Below are positions 31,485 through 42,017 of a stretch of DNA of 64,000 nucleotides, in pieces. Origin of the DNA: Ceratotherium simum simum (taxonomy: Eukaryota; Chordata; Mammalia; Perissodactyla; Rhinocerotidae). The position numbers were made by a program, and so were the translations under genes. The stretch lies in NCBI RefSeq assembly GCF_000283155.1, contig NW_004454240.1, positions 3,386,271 through 3,450,270 on the forward strand. Direction: 5' to 3'. The notes beneath the pieces were generated by a model that was given only the letters and a program-made list of their open reading frames with translations, searched no databases and was not told where the DNA came from. Positions within the stretch are counted from its first letter, which is position 1. Each line of letters starts with the position of its first letter.

Positions 31485-33120
31485 TCAATACATGTTTATC
31501 TACTAACACACAGTAGAGCATCTATTATATGCCAGGCACTGTGTTGGCATAGAGGAGGCACAGATGTGAATATGGCAGAGTCCCTCCTCTCAGAGGGCTC
31601 GGAGCCGGGCGTGTGGATCTGTTACTCACAAAGGATGGAAAGTGATCAGTTTCATCTGGACAGAAAGGTTGTGTCCACTTGGAGAGCTCCAGAGAAGGCT
31701 TCAACAGGCAGAGTTGGGCCAATGGAGAAGGCGTTCCAGGCAAAGGAGAAGACACAGGTAAAGATATGGAAGGTTTTGGAGCAGGGGTTAACTTTTCTAA
31801 TCTTTAGGAAGAGTAACCTGGCTTCTGTGTTGGAGGATGGAGGAAAAGGTAGCAGGGAGGCTTGCTGGGGTCTATTGCAAAGTAGGTCCTCTTGTTGTTA
31901 TCTGTCACAGCCATCTATTTACTCCCTTTGTGTCTCCATGTGTATTTATTCGTGTGTTTCTTCACTATGTGTTTCCCTCACTAGAACGTTAAGTGTCATG
32001 GGGCAGATAACTTGACCATCTTGTTCACCATGGTTTCCCCAGAGTCTGGCACAGTGACAGTCACAAAGAATTCAATAACTGCTGAATGAATAAATAAATG
32101 AAACAAAATAGAAAATGAGGCTGGACAGAAGGGGACAAATTGGAGAGATATTGAGGAAGTAGACATGATAAGACTTGGTGATGGATTGGATGTAGGGGGT
32201 GAGGAGAAGGAAGGAGGCAATGATGACTCCCAGATTTCTGCCTTTATTAACGGAATGGATGGTTGTGCCATTTACGAAACTGGACAATATGGGAAGGGAC
32301 CACTCTGAGGGAAAGGATGATGACTTCAGCTTGAGGCATTGTTTGAGGTCCCTGTCTGACATAAAATGAACCTTCCCAGAAGGTACATTGAAACCTGAGT
32401 CTGGAACTAAATAAATGATCAGGACTAGCAATAAATAATGGGACACGATCAGAGTGGCTGAAAGCAAGACAGTGGGCATTACTACTCTGGAGAGAGCAGA
32501 GAGAGAGAGAAGACCAAAGACCAAAGCTAGAGCAAAACTGACCCATGTGTGGCAGGAGTGGCGAGTAAAGGAGCCTAAGGGTACAAGAGACCTGGAGCCA
32601 TTCAGTGTCTCCAAAGCCAAGGGAAGAGAGAATGGCAAGCAGGAAGAGACGTGTGGCAGGGTCAGATGTAAGGATGGGAAAAGGCCACTTGATTTAGCCG
32701 CAAGGAAGTCATTGGTGACCTTTAAAAGAGCAATTTCAGGTGAGAGGAAGAGAGGACATAATGCAGTAGACTGAGGAGAGAGTGGGAGATGAGGAAGCAG
32801 ACAGTGAGAATAGACAACATTTCTAAGAAGTTTGGCTGAGAAGGAAAGGCAAGAGAGACGATGATAGCTTAAGAGGGAGGCAGGGTCAAGGAAGAGTTTT
32901 GTTGAAAGATGGGGGAGAGCTGAAAATCTTTGTAGGCTGAGGAGGAAATAGCACTCAAAGGAGGGGGAGAGATGGAGATATGAGAGAAAGGGAATAATTG
33001 ATGGAGTTAGAGGTTAGGTATGGAAAGGAGGATAGACATGTCTTCCTAGGAGACAAAGGGAGAGGGAAGGAGGGAGGAGGAGGATGAGGAGGAAGAGAGA
33101 GAGACTGGGAGGGAGAACAT
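31485..33120 (-). mobile_element. Long antisense L2 LINE relic
   Basis: Begins with the reversed 3' end (atctattatatgccaggcac) and proceeds through aatggagaaggcgttccagg, ggcttctgtgttggaggatg, then after the inserted L2 at 31895-32100 gacttggtgatggattggat, ccagatttctgcctttatta, ttggtgacctttaaaagagc (reverse-transcriptase region) and gaatagacaacatttctaag. Frames are degraded; the 188-codon antisense frame at 32072-32638 retains only scattered LINE-like residues (NLGV near its later half). Right border is approximate. Confidence 0.8.
31895..32100 (+). mobile_element. Sense L2 3' end inside antisense L2
   Basis: tatttactccctttgtgtct, cctcactagaacgttaagtg, agagtctggcacagtgacag and the tail gaatgaataaataaatga are an L2 3' end in the opposite orientation to its host. 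No target duplication was evident. Confidence 0.8.
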
Positions 33121-33125
33121 ACAAA
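33040..33125. repeat. Purine-rich low-complexity tract
   Basis: gggagaggg, ggaggaggagg and gagagagag words on the + strand. Confidence 0.8.
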
Positions 33126-33525
33126 GAGATTCTAAGAAGGACAGCCCTTATCTTAGCAAAATTGGAAGCCAAGTATTATGAAGGGTGCAGCCGTGAGGCT
33201 GGAATGTAAGAAAAGTGGAAGATGGGAATGGCAGTCCCCAGGGGATGAGTTAAAGGATTATGGAACATCAGTATCAGCAAGGGCCTCCTGTTGAGGCTGG
33301 CAAACTTGTAAGTGCTAGGAGCTAACTGGCCAGGGCTGGGGACAGCAGAAGGCAGAACCAGCAGAACGTGTGCAAAGCTTGAATGGCTTCAAGTCTTGAA
33401 GGTCATGGCTGGCACCAGGGTCTAGAATAGACAAAGCAAGGAGGTGAGGGAGGCCTGAAGAGGACTGAGGGCTGGGAGAATAAGGTAGGGGATGGGGATG
33501 AGAGACTGAAATGCTCAGGAGTAGT
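33126..33525. other. Unassigned, possibly more antisense L2
   Basis: Composition is purine-rich like the preceding L2, and it may be the 5' continuation of that element, but no diagnostic string was recognised. Confidence 0.3.
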
Positions 33526-33529
33526 GGGA

Positions 33530-33615
33530 CCCATTCATTTTCTTTTTCATTTATCCAACAAATGGTTACTTAAAAGCCCAATGCCAAGCACTGGAACCAA
33601 GACCAGGGTCAGGAG
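33530..33615 (-). mobile_element. Antisense L2 3' end fragment
   Basis: ttcatttatccaacaaatgg, ttacttaaaagcccaatgcc and aagcactggaacc match the reversed L2 terminus. Confidence 0.65.
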
Positions 33616-33619
33616 GAAT

Positions 33620-34630
33620 GAAGGAGCCAGTCATCTGAGGGGTAGGGATAGAGAAGCTGAGGATTAGAAATTCTGGAAATGACAAGGCTTGAGATGTGGC
33701 CAAGCCAGTGGGGATCTTCAATAGAGAGGGTACGTAGATGATGTTATGGAGGTTGTAGGATGGCTGGGGGCCAGGCTGAGGTGATGTTCGTGAAGATGCT
33801 GAAGCCAGTGCAGAAGACAGCAGGGTGGAGAGAAAGGCCTAGGGGCCTGGTGCTGTGGGAACTGAAGACCAGCCAATATTCTGGTGGGCAGTGGGGCTGA
33901 GAAAGGGGAGAGGGGCTTCTAATCAGTAGTATGGCTTACTATGGAAGAGGGGGAATTAGAAGGAGGCCCAGGAGCCTTGGGCCATAAACAGAAATTGTAA
34001 ACTTGGACTATACCGGTCTCCCTTCTGCTCCTGGAAGCCAAGCTGGGCAAGAGTAAAAGCAGGGCATCCACTTGAGAGAGTTGCTAAAGGCAGATATCAG
34101 GTTTTAGTTCTGATCTGAGGGTAAAAGGAGGATGTTTGTGGAGAAAAGATGGAGGCTGGTAGCTTTGTTTCCAATAGAACAAGTTTCCATGGAGAACACT
34201 CAGGGTGGTAATGGGGTAAGATCAGACTTGGGAGAGAAGGATGAGGGACTGGGGTGGCACCTGAGAGATCCCCTTGTCCTTGGACAAGTCACTGCAGGTG
34301 GCAGGACTAGGAGTCAGAGAAGTGGGTCAGAGAGATGAGACTGACCTCTAGGAGCATGACCACAGCAACTTGTCCACCCTCTTCCCAGCAGAGCCGGATG
34401 CAAGGAACAACAGAGCATAGGGCTGCCTGGGTCCCTGAGGCTGACCAGCACAAACCATATCAAGCCTCCTGCCTTTTCCTGGAGGTTTCTCAGCTGGACC
34501 AGCCACTCCTTTTCATTTGTCAAGAAGTTGGCCCTAATATCTCCTAAACAGAATTGAGGTCGGCTTTTTGGTGGCATTGACAGAACACCGTATTGGCATA
34601 GAACGGTGTAAGCAGGCCTGTGTAAGTTCT
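33620..34630. other. Unassigned purine-rich sequence
   Basis: No clear repeat or exon. May include eroded LINE sequence. Confidence 0.35.
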
Positions 34631-34634
34631 GCCC

Positions 34635-34770
34635 AGTTGCTTTGCTCTCTGAACCTCTTCAGTTTCCTCACTTGAAAAATCAGTGTAAGAACGCTTTCCT
34701 CACAGGATGGTTGTGACGATTAACTGAGAAAATGCCCTGAGAAGTCTTTGTAAACCGTCAGTCACTGTAG
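34635..34770 (+). mobile_element. MIR 3' half
   Basis: gaacctcttcagtttcctca, gttgtgacgattaactgaga and aaccgtcagtcactgtag. Confidence 0.8.
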
Positions 34771-34774
34771 AGAT

Positions 34775-35435
34775 GTCAGCTGGGAGCATCTCATTGCCCT
34801 TGGGAGGAGGGCCGTGGCCCCAAGGCACTCTGGTGAAGGCCACTGGACCTATCAGCTTGTCTGGCTGTCCAGCGGCCCATCTTCCCACTTGTCAGTACAG
34901 GAAGCTGGCAGCCAAGGACCTGTGCCAAGCTGGGAGCCTGCTGTTACTGAGCAGGTAGCGAGTCCAGTGGAGAAAGGGGCGGAAAACCAGAACGCTGGGG
35001 AGAGGGAAGCATGGGGAGGATCCAAGAGGAGGCATCCATCTGGTTGCCATCTAACCTTGTGCCCTGGGGATTCTAGGACCTGTATGATTCCTGCTTTTTG
35101 CCTTTCTGGCTGGTTGAGGGCCTCAGCCTGGCCAACTGGATGCTGGGCAGGAAGCCCAGAGGACCAGCATGAGCTGGGGGTGATTGCTACAGGAAACCCT
35201 AAGGGGCCTAGAGAACATGGTGGGAGGAGCACTGAACTGAGCAGAGGAGGGGCTTGCAGCCCCAGGCTGATACTGCCTGGGAGGGAGGGGACGAGAGTGA
35301 AACAGCTGAGCTGGAAATTGAGGAAATCAAACATAAACCACCCCAATAAACCTGTCAAGGGCAACAAACTCCCTCTTTTGTTCCCATTGCCTGACCTGTA
35401 CTTGGCTTCTAAAGGGACAGCAAATTAACTCTGGT
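34775..35435. other. Unique sequence with overlapping open frames
   Basis: A 204-codon frame (34814-35428, +) and a 171-codon frame (34852-35367, -) overlap in opposite directions. Neither shows a domain, signal peptide or transmembrane pattern I recognise, and the codon composition simply follows local GC. Confidence 0.4.
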
Positions 35436-35439
35436 TTTT

Positions 35440-35625
35440 AGGTGAGGCTTCTGGCACCACTCTGCCTGGGTTGGAATCCCAGCTCTACCGCTTACTAGCT
35501 GCGAGACCTTGGACAGGTAAGTTAACCTCTCTGTGCCTCAATTTCTTCATCTGTAAAATGGGGTGTTGTGAGATTAAATGACTTAATATTGGTAAAGTGG
35601 TTGGAATGGTGCTAGGGATGGCCAG
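35440..35625 (+). mobile_element. MIR SINE
   Basis: gttggaatcccagctctacc, gcgagaccttggacaggtaa, ctgtgcctcaatttcttcat and gttgtgagattaaatgactt. Confidence 0.93.
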
Positions 35626-35639
35626 ACACAATCATAGAC

Positions 35640-35825
35640 ATTTCTTCATCTAATCTATAGACCATCCTGTGGACTAAGAGTTAGTCCACCACCCCCTTGA
35701 AAGATGAGGAATCTGAGGCTCAGAGAGGTCAGGTGAGAAAGGGAGGGTTTACACCCAGATCTGTCAGAATCCAAGTCTAATGCCTTTTCCATAGAACTCC
35801 TGCTGCCCAGACTGCAGTACTCTAA
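35640..35825 (-). mobile_element. Antisense MIR SINE
   Basis: ttgaaagatgaggaatctga, ggctcagagaggtcaggtga, ccagatctgtcagaatccaa. It follows the sense MIR by 15 bp, giving an inverted MIR pair. Confidence 0.85.
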
Positions 35826-35827
35826 AA

Positions 35828-36096
35828 ACACTACGAGTGCCTACTGTATGCCAGACACCATTCTAAGTGAGCTGGATATTGGGGCAAACATAAACCACCT
35901 CAATAAGTGATAGCCTTCTGAAATCCCCCTAACACCTTACACCATTCCCCAGAGACTACCCCAGATGCCTAAATAGTCATCAGGACAGTGCAGAATCCCC
36001 TTCAGACACTGCAGCTACCTGGTACCCATCTTTGTGGGGTTAGGGAAATCCAACGGCCTGAAACTCCTGCTTCCTGCGTTGTGTATATTAGGGCAA
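35828..36096. other. Short unassigned spacer
   Basis: The left end (gtgcctactgtatgccagac, ccattctaagtgagctgg) resembles an antisense L2/MIR terminus. The rest is unassigned. Confidence 0.4.
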
Positions 36097-36279
36097 CAGT
36101 GCTTCTCAGATTCTAGAGTCTATCAGAATCACCTGAGGGGCTTGTTAAAACACAGATTGCTGGGCCCCACCCCTAGAGTCTCTGATTCAGTAGGACTGGG
36201 GTGGGGCCCAGGAATTTGCATATCTAACAAGTTCCGGAGGTGTTGATGCTGCTGGTCTGCTGCCTCAGAGCAGCAACTG
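36097..36279. mobile_element. MER5A-like hAT transposon
   Basis: cagtgcttctcagattctag at the left, aatcacctgaggggcttgtt, aacacagattgctgggcccc, gattcagtaggactggggtg and aggaatttgcatatctaaca. A typical 180-bp non-autonomous MER5A copy with an eroded right end. Confidence 0.9.
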
Positions 36280-36415
36280 TAATATGTACACGGAACACCT
36301 GGGGAAGTTGTGCAACTGCAGATTTGGATTGAGTGGGTCTGGGGGGCACCTGGGATTCTGGGTTTCTAAGAAGCTCCCAGGTGATTCTGCTGCTGCTCCA
36401 CTGACCACACTTCCG
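36280..36415. mobile_element. Second MER5-group hAT relic
   Basis: aacacctggggaagttgtgc, gattgagtgggtctgggggg, ctaagaagctcccaggtgat. It abuts the first copy. Confidence 0.65.
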
Positions 36416-36419
36416 GTTG

Positions 36420-36887
36420 CAAGGCTTATTGGAGTGGTCGACACTTAGTTAATTACCAGCCCTTCCCAATCAACAGGCTGGAAGTTTAGCAGAGGTCAAC
36501 AGACCAGGGGAGGGGAGTGCAGGGCTCAGGAGCCAGAAGTTCAGCAAAAAGGCAGTATCAGAGAGGAGGTGCGACTATAGTACTTCGCCGGCAAAGTGAA
36601 GCCAACAGTGAGGGCAACAGTGCTGGGCTTCGGAAGTCGCAGGTGGCCAGTGTTGAAGACACTAATGGCAGTGTGTGTGTGTCCATGTGTGCACACAAGA
36701 GAGAAAGCACAAAATTTTGAAAGAATTTGATATATTTTTTCAAACATCAAACTATTATCTTGGGAAAAATCAAAACTTTGTTGGAATTCCTTACACGTAT
36801 TTTATGGGTTAGTATTGTTTTTAATTTTAATTATATACAGCCAGTGGGGGGCAGGGGCTGTACAGTCTGTTCAGAGCTTAAGGTCTT
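36420..36887. other. Unassigned AT-richer sequence
   Basis: No repeat recognised. Includes a short TG run near 36670-36690 and an AT-rich part (36720-36840). Confidence 0.35.
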
Positions 36888-36901
36888 AAAACCTGGTGTC
36901 C

Positions 36902-37128
36902 GGCCGGCCCTGTGGCTTGGTGGTTAAGTGCGCGCGCTGCGATGCTGGTGGCCCGGGTTCGGATCCCGGGTGCGCATCGAGGCACCACTTCTCCGTTCAT
37001 CCTGAGGCCGAGTCCCACATACAGCAACTAGAAGGATGTGCAGCTACGACGTACAACTACCCACTGGGGCTTTGGGGGGAAAAAATAAAATAAATAAAAT
37101 CTTTAAAAAAAAACAAAAAAAACAAAAA
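36902..37128 (+). mobile_element. ERE (equine tRNA-derived SINE) with perfect target duplication
   Basis: The tRNA-related head is ggccggccctgtggcttggt. A box-A-like region (36913-36924) and a perfect box B, ggttcggatcc (36956-36966), form an internal RNA polymerase III promoter. The body has cccacatacagcaactagaa and ggatgtgcagctacgacgta, followed by (AATAAA)-type and poly-A tail. A 14-bp duplication aaaacctggtgtcc flanks it at 36888-36901 and 37129-37142, identical on both sides. This family is known from perissodactyls and gives the taxon. Confidence 0.95.
36956..36966 (+). promoter_or_regulatory. Pol III box B of the ERE
   Basis: ggttcggatcc fits the box B consensus GGTTCRANNCC closely (G for A at one position). 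With the box A about 40 bp upstream it forms the split internal promoter of tRNA-type SINEs. Confidence 0.8.
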
Positions 37129-37142
37129 AAAACCTGGTGTCC

Positions 37143-37465
37143 ACTGAAGTCTTTGTCCCTAAGCTTTGGGGCCTGAGGTTGTGGCCAAGTGTGTGTTCTG
37201 CTGGCTCTCCCCCGCTTCCCTCAGGATCTGCAGAGGATATTCAACTTACTTAGATGGAACACAAGTCATCATCCAAGGGGATTCAGGATTCTTAGACAAG
37301 ATGTCATACAAGAATAAAGAGGGTTCAAGGGCCTGGAGGGGTGTCAATGTCACAGGATCAAGGAACAAAGAAAGGGCACATGTTCCCCACGGACGCTCCA
37401 ATCAGCACACATCCACAGCAGCAGCCCTTGCTCCCCTGCACTGTGCGGAGTACCACAGCCTCAGA
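37143..37465. other. Unique sequence
   Basis: No repeat or exon recognised. Confidence 0.35.
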
Positions 37466-37469
37466 GACC

Positions 37470-37730
37470 CAGGACTCCAAGTCACACAGACCTGCATGGG
37501 AAGCCCAGTTCTATGTCTTCTTAGCTGTACAACCCAGGACAAATGACCTTGCCGTTCTCAGCCTTGGTTTCTTTATCTGTAAAATAGGAATAATAAGAGT
37601 TCCTACCTTATAGGGCTATTGTGAGGACTAAATAAGTTAATATAAATAAGGTTTTTACAATAATGCCTGGAACAGTGTACTCTCAAAAGCAGTGGTTATT
37701 ATACTTATCTAGTAGTAGTCATAGTTGTAG
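37470..37730 (+). mobile_element. MIR SINE
   Basis: tatgtcttcttagctgtaca, cagccttggtttctttatct, gtaaaataggaataataaga, gctattgtgaggactaaata and aatgcctggaacagtgtact. Confidence 0.92.
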
Positions 37731-37734
37731 TAAT

Positions 37735-39475
37735 AGCACCACCTCAGTAGAAACAGAGATGAGTTTGGGCAATGGGAAACATCTGTTCAAGGAGACAAGG
37801 GGGCACATGTGAGAGGTGAGTTGTGTTCAACATGTGCCTGAAAGGAGCCTGCCAAGATTCCTCAGGGCCACCTCCCACTGCCCAGTCCTGCCAAGTTATA
37901 CAGGAGCCGATGAGACCATCAGACAAAACCCAGAATGAGTCCTGAGTGACCTGGAAACCCAAGTGATGGAACAGATACCTTGGGGACACAGGGCCTATTT
38001 TCATCTCTTCTCCTAGTTGAAAGTCACCCCTTGTTAAAACAGAGCAGCAATGGGGGGTTGGGGTTTGGTGTTCCCTCTCCAGACTGCTGTGGGCACCTGG
38101 TCCCTGCTGCTAGAAGGGGAACAGCTACCCTATCCATGGTGGCCCTTGGTGACCATGGGCCTCTCAGTGGGCAGAGGGATGGCTGAGGCAAGTGGCTTCT
38201 CTAGACCCAATCCTGGCCCATGAGAAGGACCTGGCTGGGGATAAGGAGGTACTGGGCACCCTAGGAGGAAGTGAGCGGGTCTGCTCAGGGCCGGCTCCCA
38301 CCGGGATGGAAGGCTGGGCCCAAGCATGGACCCTGGGCACCGGGAACAGAGTTCAGAGAAGCCAGGGAAAAGATTGGGGACAGTGCCACACAGGGGAGAG
38401 GTGATTCCAAGACTCTAAGAAGAACAGGAGGTTCATGTATGGCCTAAAAAGAGAGGGGAAAGCAAAAATGGAAGCAGGCACGTTCTTCAAGAACAGGGAA
38501 GAAGAGACTCATAAGCCAATGTGAAAGCAGTGAACAACACAAGCCTATAAGAATAGTATCTGACTCACTAGTCAACATCAAAAAGCTAGTATAGATCTGA
38601 AATGCCTGAGGCCTTCCTTTTCTAAAAGAGCACATCTGTGTTCAGAGGTACTTGGGAGCCCTGAGTCAGCTGAACGGTTCCCATCGCACACTAGGGCAGC
38701 AATGTTGGCTGCAAGAACGGTTCCAGAGGGTGACAAGAGGTGGCCTCTGGTCCCTGCCTCCTCTCCCACCAGTGCCAACCCATCCAGGCCAGTGGGGCTC
38801 CCTTAGCCTTAGCATCACTAGGAATCTCTTTCACCAACTTCTTTGGGCTTCAAAAGATTATTCTCCCCAACACATGGAATTTGTGGAGTAATAATTCATT
38901 TGTCTTCCTAGTTTTATTGTACAGACATCCTGGCCTGCCAGTCAAAGCTTCTGATCAGTATGATGAGATTGGCCAAAACCACACTGTGCTGCCATTGGCA
39001 TGACAGCCCAAACCTGGGACAGGCCTTCGGAAGCACTGTGGCTGACTCTTAGACGCCTCTCCAGCTGTGCTTTCCATGGACACTGGCTTGGGACAGGAAC
39101 CATGGATCCTGCCCCCTCCCTTCATGCCCCAGAAAGGACCAGTGACTGACTCAGAGATTGCTGGGAAGAAAAGCCAGGTCTCCGGCCTTCCGGCTCTGTC
39201 CTCTAGCCATGTTACCAGACTGCCTCAAACTTTCTCAAATCTTCCTCCAAGTGTGCACGCAGTGCCTATTAAATCAGTCTTCTTGCCCTGGCCAAAGCCC
39301 TCCTCCCCCTTCCCCTAGGCCCAGTGTCCTGCACTGCAGAACCCCTCCCCTCCAGTTTCAGGGCCTAATCCCAAGTGTCCTTTTCACATCCGCACCCCTC
39401 CCCCTCCCTCCCCCAGCCTGTTCTCCATAGGAATGGGCCTTCCCCAGCCTTCCCATCTCCTGGTTCCCACCCCCC
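37735..39475. other. Long unique stretch without recognised genes
   Basis: No interspersed repeat was confidently recognised over about 1.7 kb, unusual for this window. Frames of 60-90 codons only. It may contain conserved noncoding DNA, but no specific signature was found. Confidence 0.4.
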
Positions 39476-39479
39476 TCAC

Positions 39480-39725
39480 CCCCAGCCCTATAGAGTGTCA
39501 TAAATTCTAATGAAACCCCATCAGGGGAAGAAAAGGAGCAAAAAGTGCCTAATTGGCAGGGGCCTCGAAGCTCTTGGTCCCTGTAGTGGGATTGATAAGG
39601 TTCCTGGGAAGCGGTAGGGGTTTAGAGAGAGGAGGGGTAAGCTGGGGGCCTGCCTGCCAAATGTAGCCAATTAATGTCAGTGCTGCCTTTCATGCCAGCC
39701 AGTTAAGTCCCACATACTTGTCACC
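39480..39725. promoter_or_regulatory. Candidate conserved noncoding element
   Basis: Repeat-free, with cataaattctaatgaaaccc, gtgcctaattggcaggggcc, gggattgataaggttcctgg and agccaattaatgtcagtgct: TAAT-type, CCAAT-type and GATA-type cores within 200 bp. Function inferred from motif density only. Confidence 0.35.
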
Positions 39726-39729
39726 AGCC

Positions 39730-40010
39730 CTGGGAAGGGGGGCAGGGAGGGCGGGGCAGGGGGTTTCAAGGGAACAACTAATTTCCCAGCAGCCAGGATA
39801 ATACAGCCTTCAAAATGGGGAGAGGGTTCAGGGGGAGCTGGAAGGTGGCTGCGGGTAGCCCGGGGGCAGGCGGCAGTGGAAGGGGACAAGGTGCAGAACA
39901 CTGGGGCTCTGTGGGGAATTTGTTTGGAGCCCTGGGAGAAGTGGAAGATGGGATTGGCTTCAGAGGCCAATAGCTGCTGGGAACTGGGAAGGGAACTCAC
40001 TTTCTCACTT
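39730..40010. other. Unique G-rich sequence
   Basis: Contains gggaggg and ggcgggg runs; no feature assigned. Confidence 0.35.
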
Positions 40011-40014
40011 TGTG

Positions 40015-40190
40015 CCACGCACTAGCAGAGCCAGGTACTTGGCAAAGTTATGTCATTTAGTCTTCACGACAACTCCCAGGCAGCTCAGAGAGGTTAGGGA
40101 ACCTGCTCAAGTTGGCACAGCTCTAAATGGTCAGAGTAAGGAGCTACTAACCAGGCAAGGTCCCATGGTAAATGTACCTTTAGATCTCTG
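40015..40190 (-). mobile_element. Antisense MIR fragment
   Basis: ttagtcttcacgacaactcc, caggcagctcagagaggtta and agctctaaatggtcagagta. Confidence 0.75.
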
Positions 40191-40194
40191 CAAA

Positions 40195-40765
40195 GCAGGG
40201 GCAGTGGCTTAAGCATCCAAGAGCCCTTGCCACATCCCTCCTCACCTCCACCAACCGTACGGAGGGTCCTAATGGAGGGCAACACAGTCCAGGCTCCCAG
40301 AAAGCAGGTTAGGGTGGGAGATGGTGAAAGACCTTTCAAGACAGGGAGAAGAAGATTGGGAAGGGGGCAGGGAATGGTGTCTCAGTGAAGGAATATCATT
40401 GTGAAGCTGGGCATGCCCACTGTTAGCCCTCCAAGGATGCAACTGGCTACCGATAGAAGACACATTTCCGGACAGTCAGAGGTACCAAGTTGTCTTGGCA
40501 GCTCTTCCCTTGGAAGTCCAAACACTTAGGGAATTCCCCTTTCTTGCTGGCTTGGGGGAGAATTCTAGGAACTCCTAAAGGAGGGTCCAGGAAGAGTCTG
40601 GGGGCGGCCCAGGAGCAGGCTGGCAGAGGGCTTCAGGGCTGGGAAAGGAGGCCCCCCAGAGGCCCCTGGAAGTGAGCAAGGCTCCTCCGGGCAGCATCTG
40701 GCTCAGCATCAAGCACTCACCCTCAGGAGCCGGTTTGTTCCCAGGCTTACCAGGAGGAGAAAGGG
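40195..40765. other. Unique sequence
   Basis: No feature recognised. Confidence 0.35.
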
Positions 40766-40769
40766 AATG

Positions 40770-40975
40770 AGCGAGACAGATGTGAGTACCGATCCTGGAT
40801 CCACCGCCTCTGAGCTGAGTGATCTGAGGGGAGTCTTGGCCCCTCTCTAAACCTCAATTGCCTCATCTGTGAAATGGGGATAAGCAGAGTACCTACCTGC
40901 AAGGTTGTGGTGAGGCTCACAGAAGAGACAGAATGGAAAAGGGTTTGTAGCCTATGATTGACTGGCCAGGGTGGA
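40770..40975 (+). mobile_element. MIR SINE
   Basis: cctctctaaacctcaattgc, ctcatctgtgaaatggggat and gttgtggtgaggctcacaga. Confidence 0.88.
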
Positions 40976-41129
40976 GGTACTTCTGAGTGGGCAGTTAGGT
41001 AGGGGCAGATGTGCCCAGGAGCCAGGCCACACGGTAGTACCAGCTGCCCCTCTGCCCTGGGTGCAGGCAGAGGCGCCACAATGTGTGCATTGTCATGCAG
41101 ATGCTTTGCCCGCCCGCCTACCCCCAGTG

Positions 41130-41300
41130 GGCCCACTAATGACCCTGAGAGCTGGTTGGAGGCTGGGACAGGCTAATTACACGGCCCCAAGCCCGCCAAG
41201 ACCCAATAATTACACAGCAACTTGTACAGGGAGGGTGGCTAATTGTGTGACAAGCTGTGAGGGGAGGGTCAGGGCGCCCCTCCAGCTAATGAGCTTCCCC
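41130..41300. promoter_or_regulatory. Candidate enhancer: TAATT sites at exact 33-bp spacing
   Basis: TAATTACAC begins at 41174 and again at 41207; TAATTGTGTGA begins at 41240. The three starts are exactly 33 bp apart. Further TAAT cores lie at 41137 and 41287. The sequence is not a recognised repeat. The last two 33-bp blocks also share other bases (19 of 33), so this may be a decayed tandem repeat as well as a homeodomain site array. Confidence 0.4.
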
Positions 41301-41645
41301 CAGAGTCCATGGGGCAGGGCCAGGGTGAGGGGATGCGGCAGGCAAGCCCTTCCCATTCCCAGCCCCCCATGGCGCCCAGCTCCTGGGAGGGTGGCAGGGT
41401 GTGCAGGAGGGAGGGGAGCTGTGATTAAGAGCCAAAGCTTGCCCCAGACCTGTCTCCTCTTGCCAAGTCTTGCTCAAAGCCACACCTGGTCGGGTACTAT
41501 GGGCCTGGCCCCCTCAGGAACAATTCCCCCTGAGGCCTCCCTCACCCCACGGTGGCTCAAGCTCCTCCAGGCTTACCTTCCTGCCCCTGGCCCTAACTGG
41601 CTGACAGACTGGCCATGGCAAGGAGTAAAAGACAGATCTGGGAAT
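41300..41645. other. Unique GC-rich sequence
   Basis: Lies within a 226-codon open frame (40971-41651, +) that starts inside a MIR and has no recognisable domain; I regard it as accidental. Confidence 0.4.
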
Positions 41646-41649
41646 CCTT

Positions 41650-41770
41650 GACCATCAGAGCTGGCAGGATCCTTCAGGATCCTCCAATCCAGCTCCCTGC
41701 TTCTCGTAGGGGCAGGAAACCAAGGCCCAGGGCAGGGCCAGAGTCCTGGCAAGCTGGTGAGCTACTCTCT
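41650..41770 (-). mobile_element. Antisense MIR3/L3-tailed fragment
   Basis: cagagctggcaggatccttc, aggatcctccaatccagctc and aaccaaggcccagggcaggg. Confidence 0.7.
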
Positions 41771-41814
41771 TGCCTGGCCGACAGAGCTTTTTGTTTCTTT
41801 TTGATTCGAAGCAG

Positions 41815-42015
41815 TTCTAAGTATTCTCAAGGCCTTAGAGTTGGTCAGATCGATGTTCAAATTCAGCCCTTCCACTTTCTAGCTGTGTGACTTTGGGCAA
41901 GCCACTTTACCTCTCTGAGCCTCAGTTTCCCCACCTGTGCAATGACAAGGTTATGAGGATAAAATGAGTTAATTCCAGTGAAACCTAGAGCTCAGTGCCT
42001 GGCACAATGCAACCC
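41815..42015 (+). mobile_element. MIR SINE
   Basis: agctgtgtgactttgggcaa, gcctcagtttccccacctgt, gttatgaggataaaatgagt and agctcagtgcctggcacaat. Confidence 0.93.
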
Positions 42016-42017
42016 TC

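Noticed and set aside
32072..32638. 188-codon antisense frame with LINE-like residues
   Set aside because: It is the decayed L2 reverse-transcriptase region plus part of a nested L2 tail, not a host gene or active element.
34814..35428. 204-codon frame overlapping a 171-codon antisense frame
   Set aside because: Both strands are open in the same stretch, typical of GC-skewed noncoding DNA. No homology was recognised in either.
36902..36975. Possible tRNA gene (box A and box B)
   Set aside because: The tRNA-like head belongs to the ERE SINE. It is followed by the SINE body, A-rich tail and target duplication, and it does not fold as an intact tRNA by inspection.
40971..41651. 226-codon open frame, + strand
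   Set aside because: Starts in the tail of a MIR, crosses the TAATT array and contains no recognisable domain. Its length reflects the GC-rich base composition.
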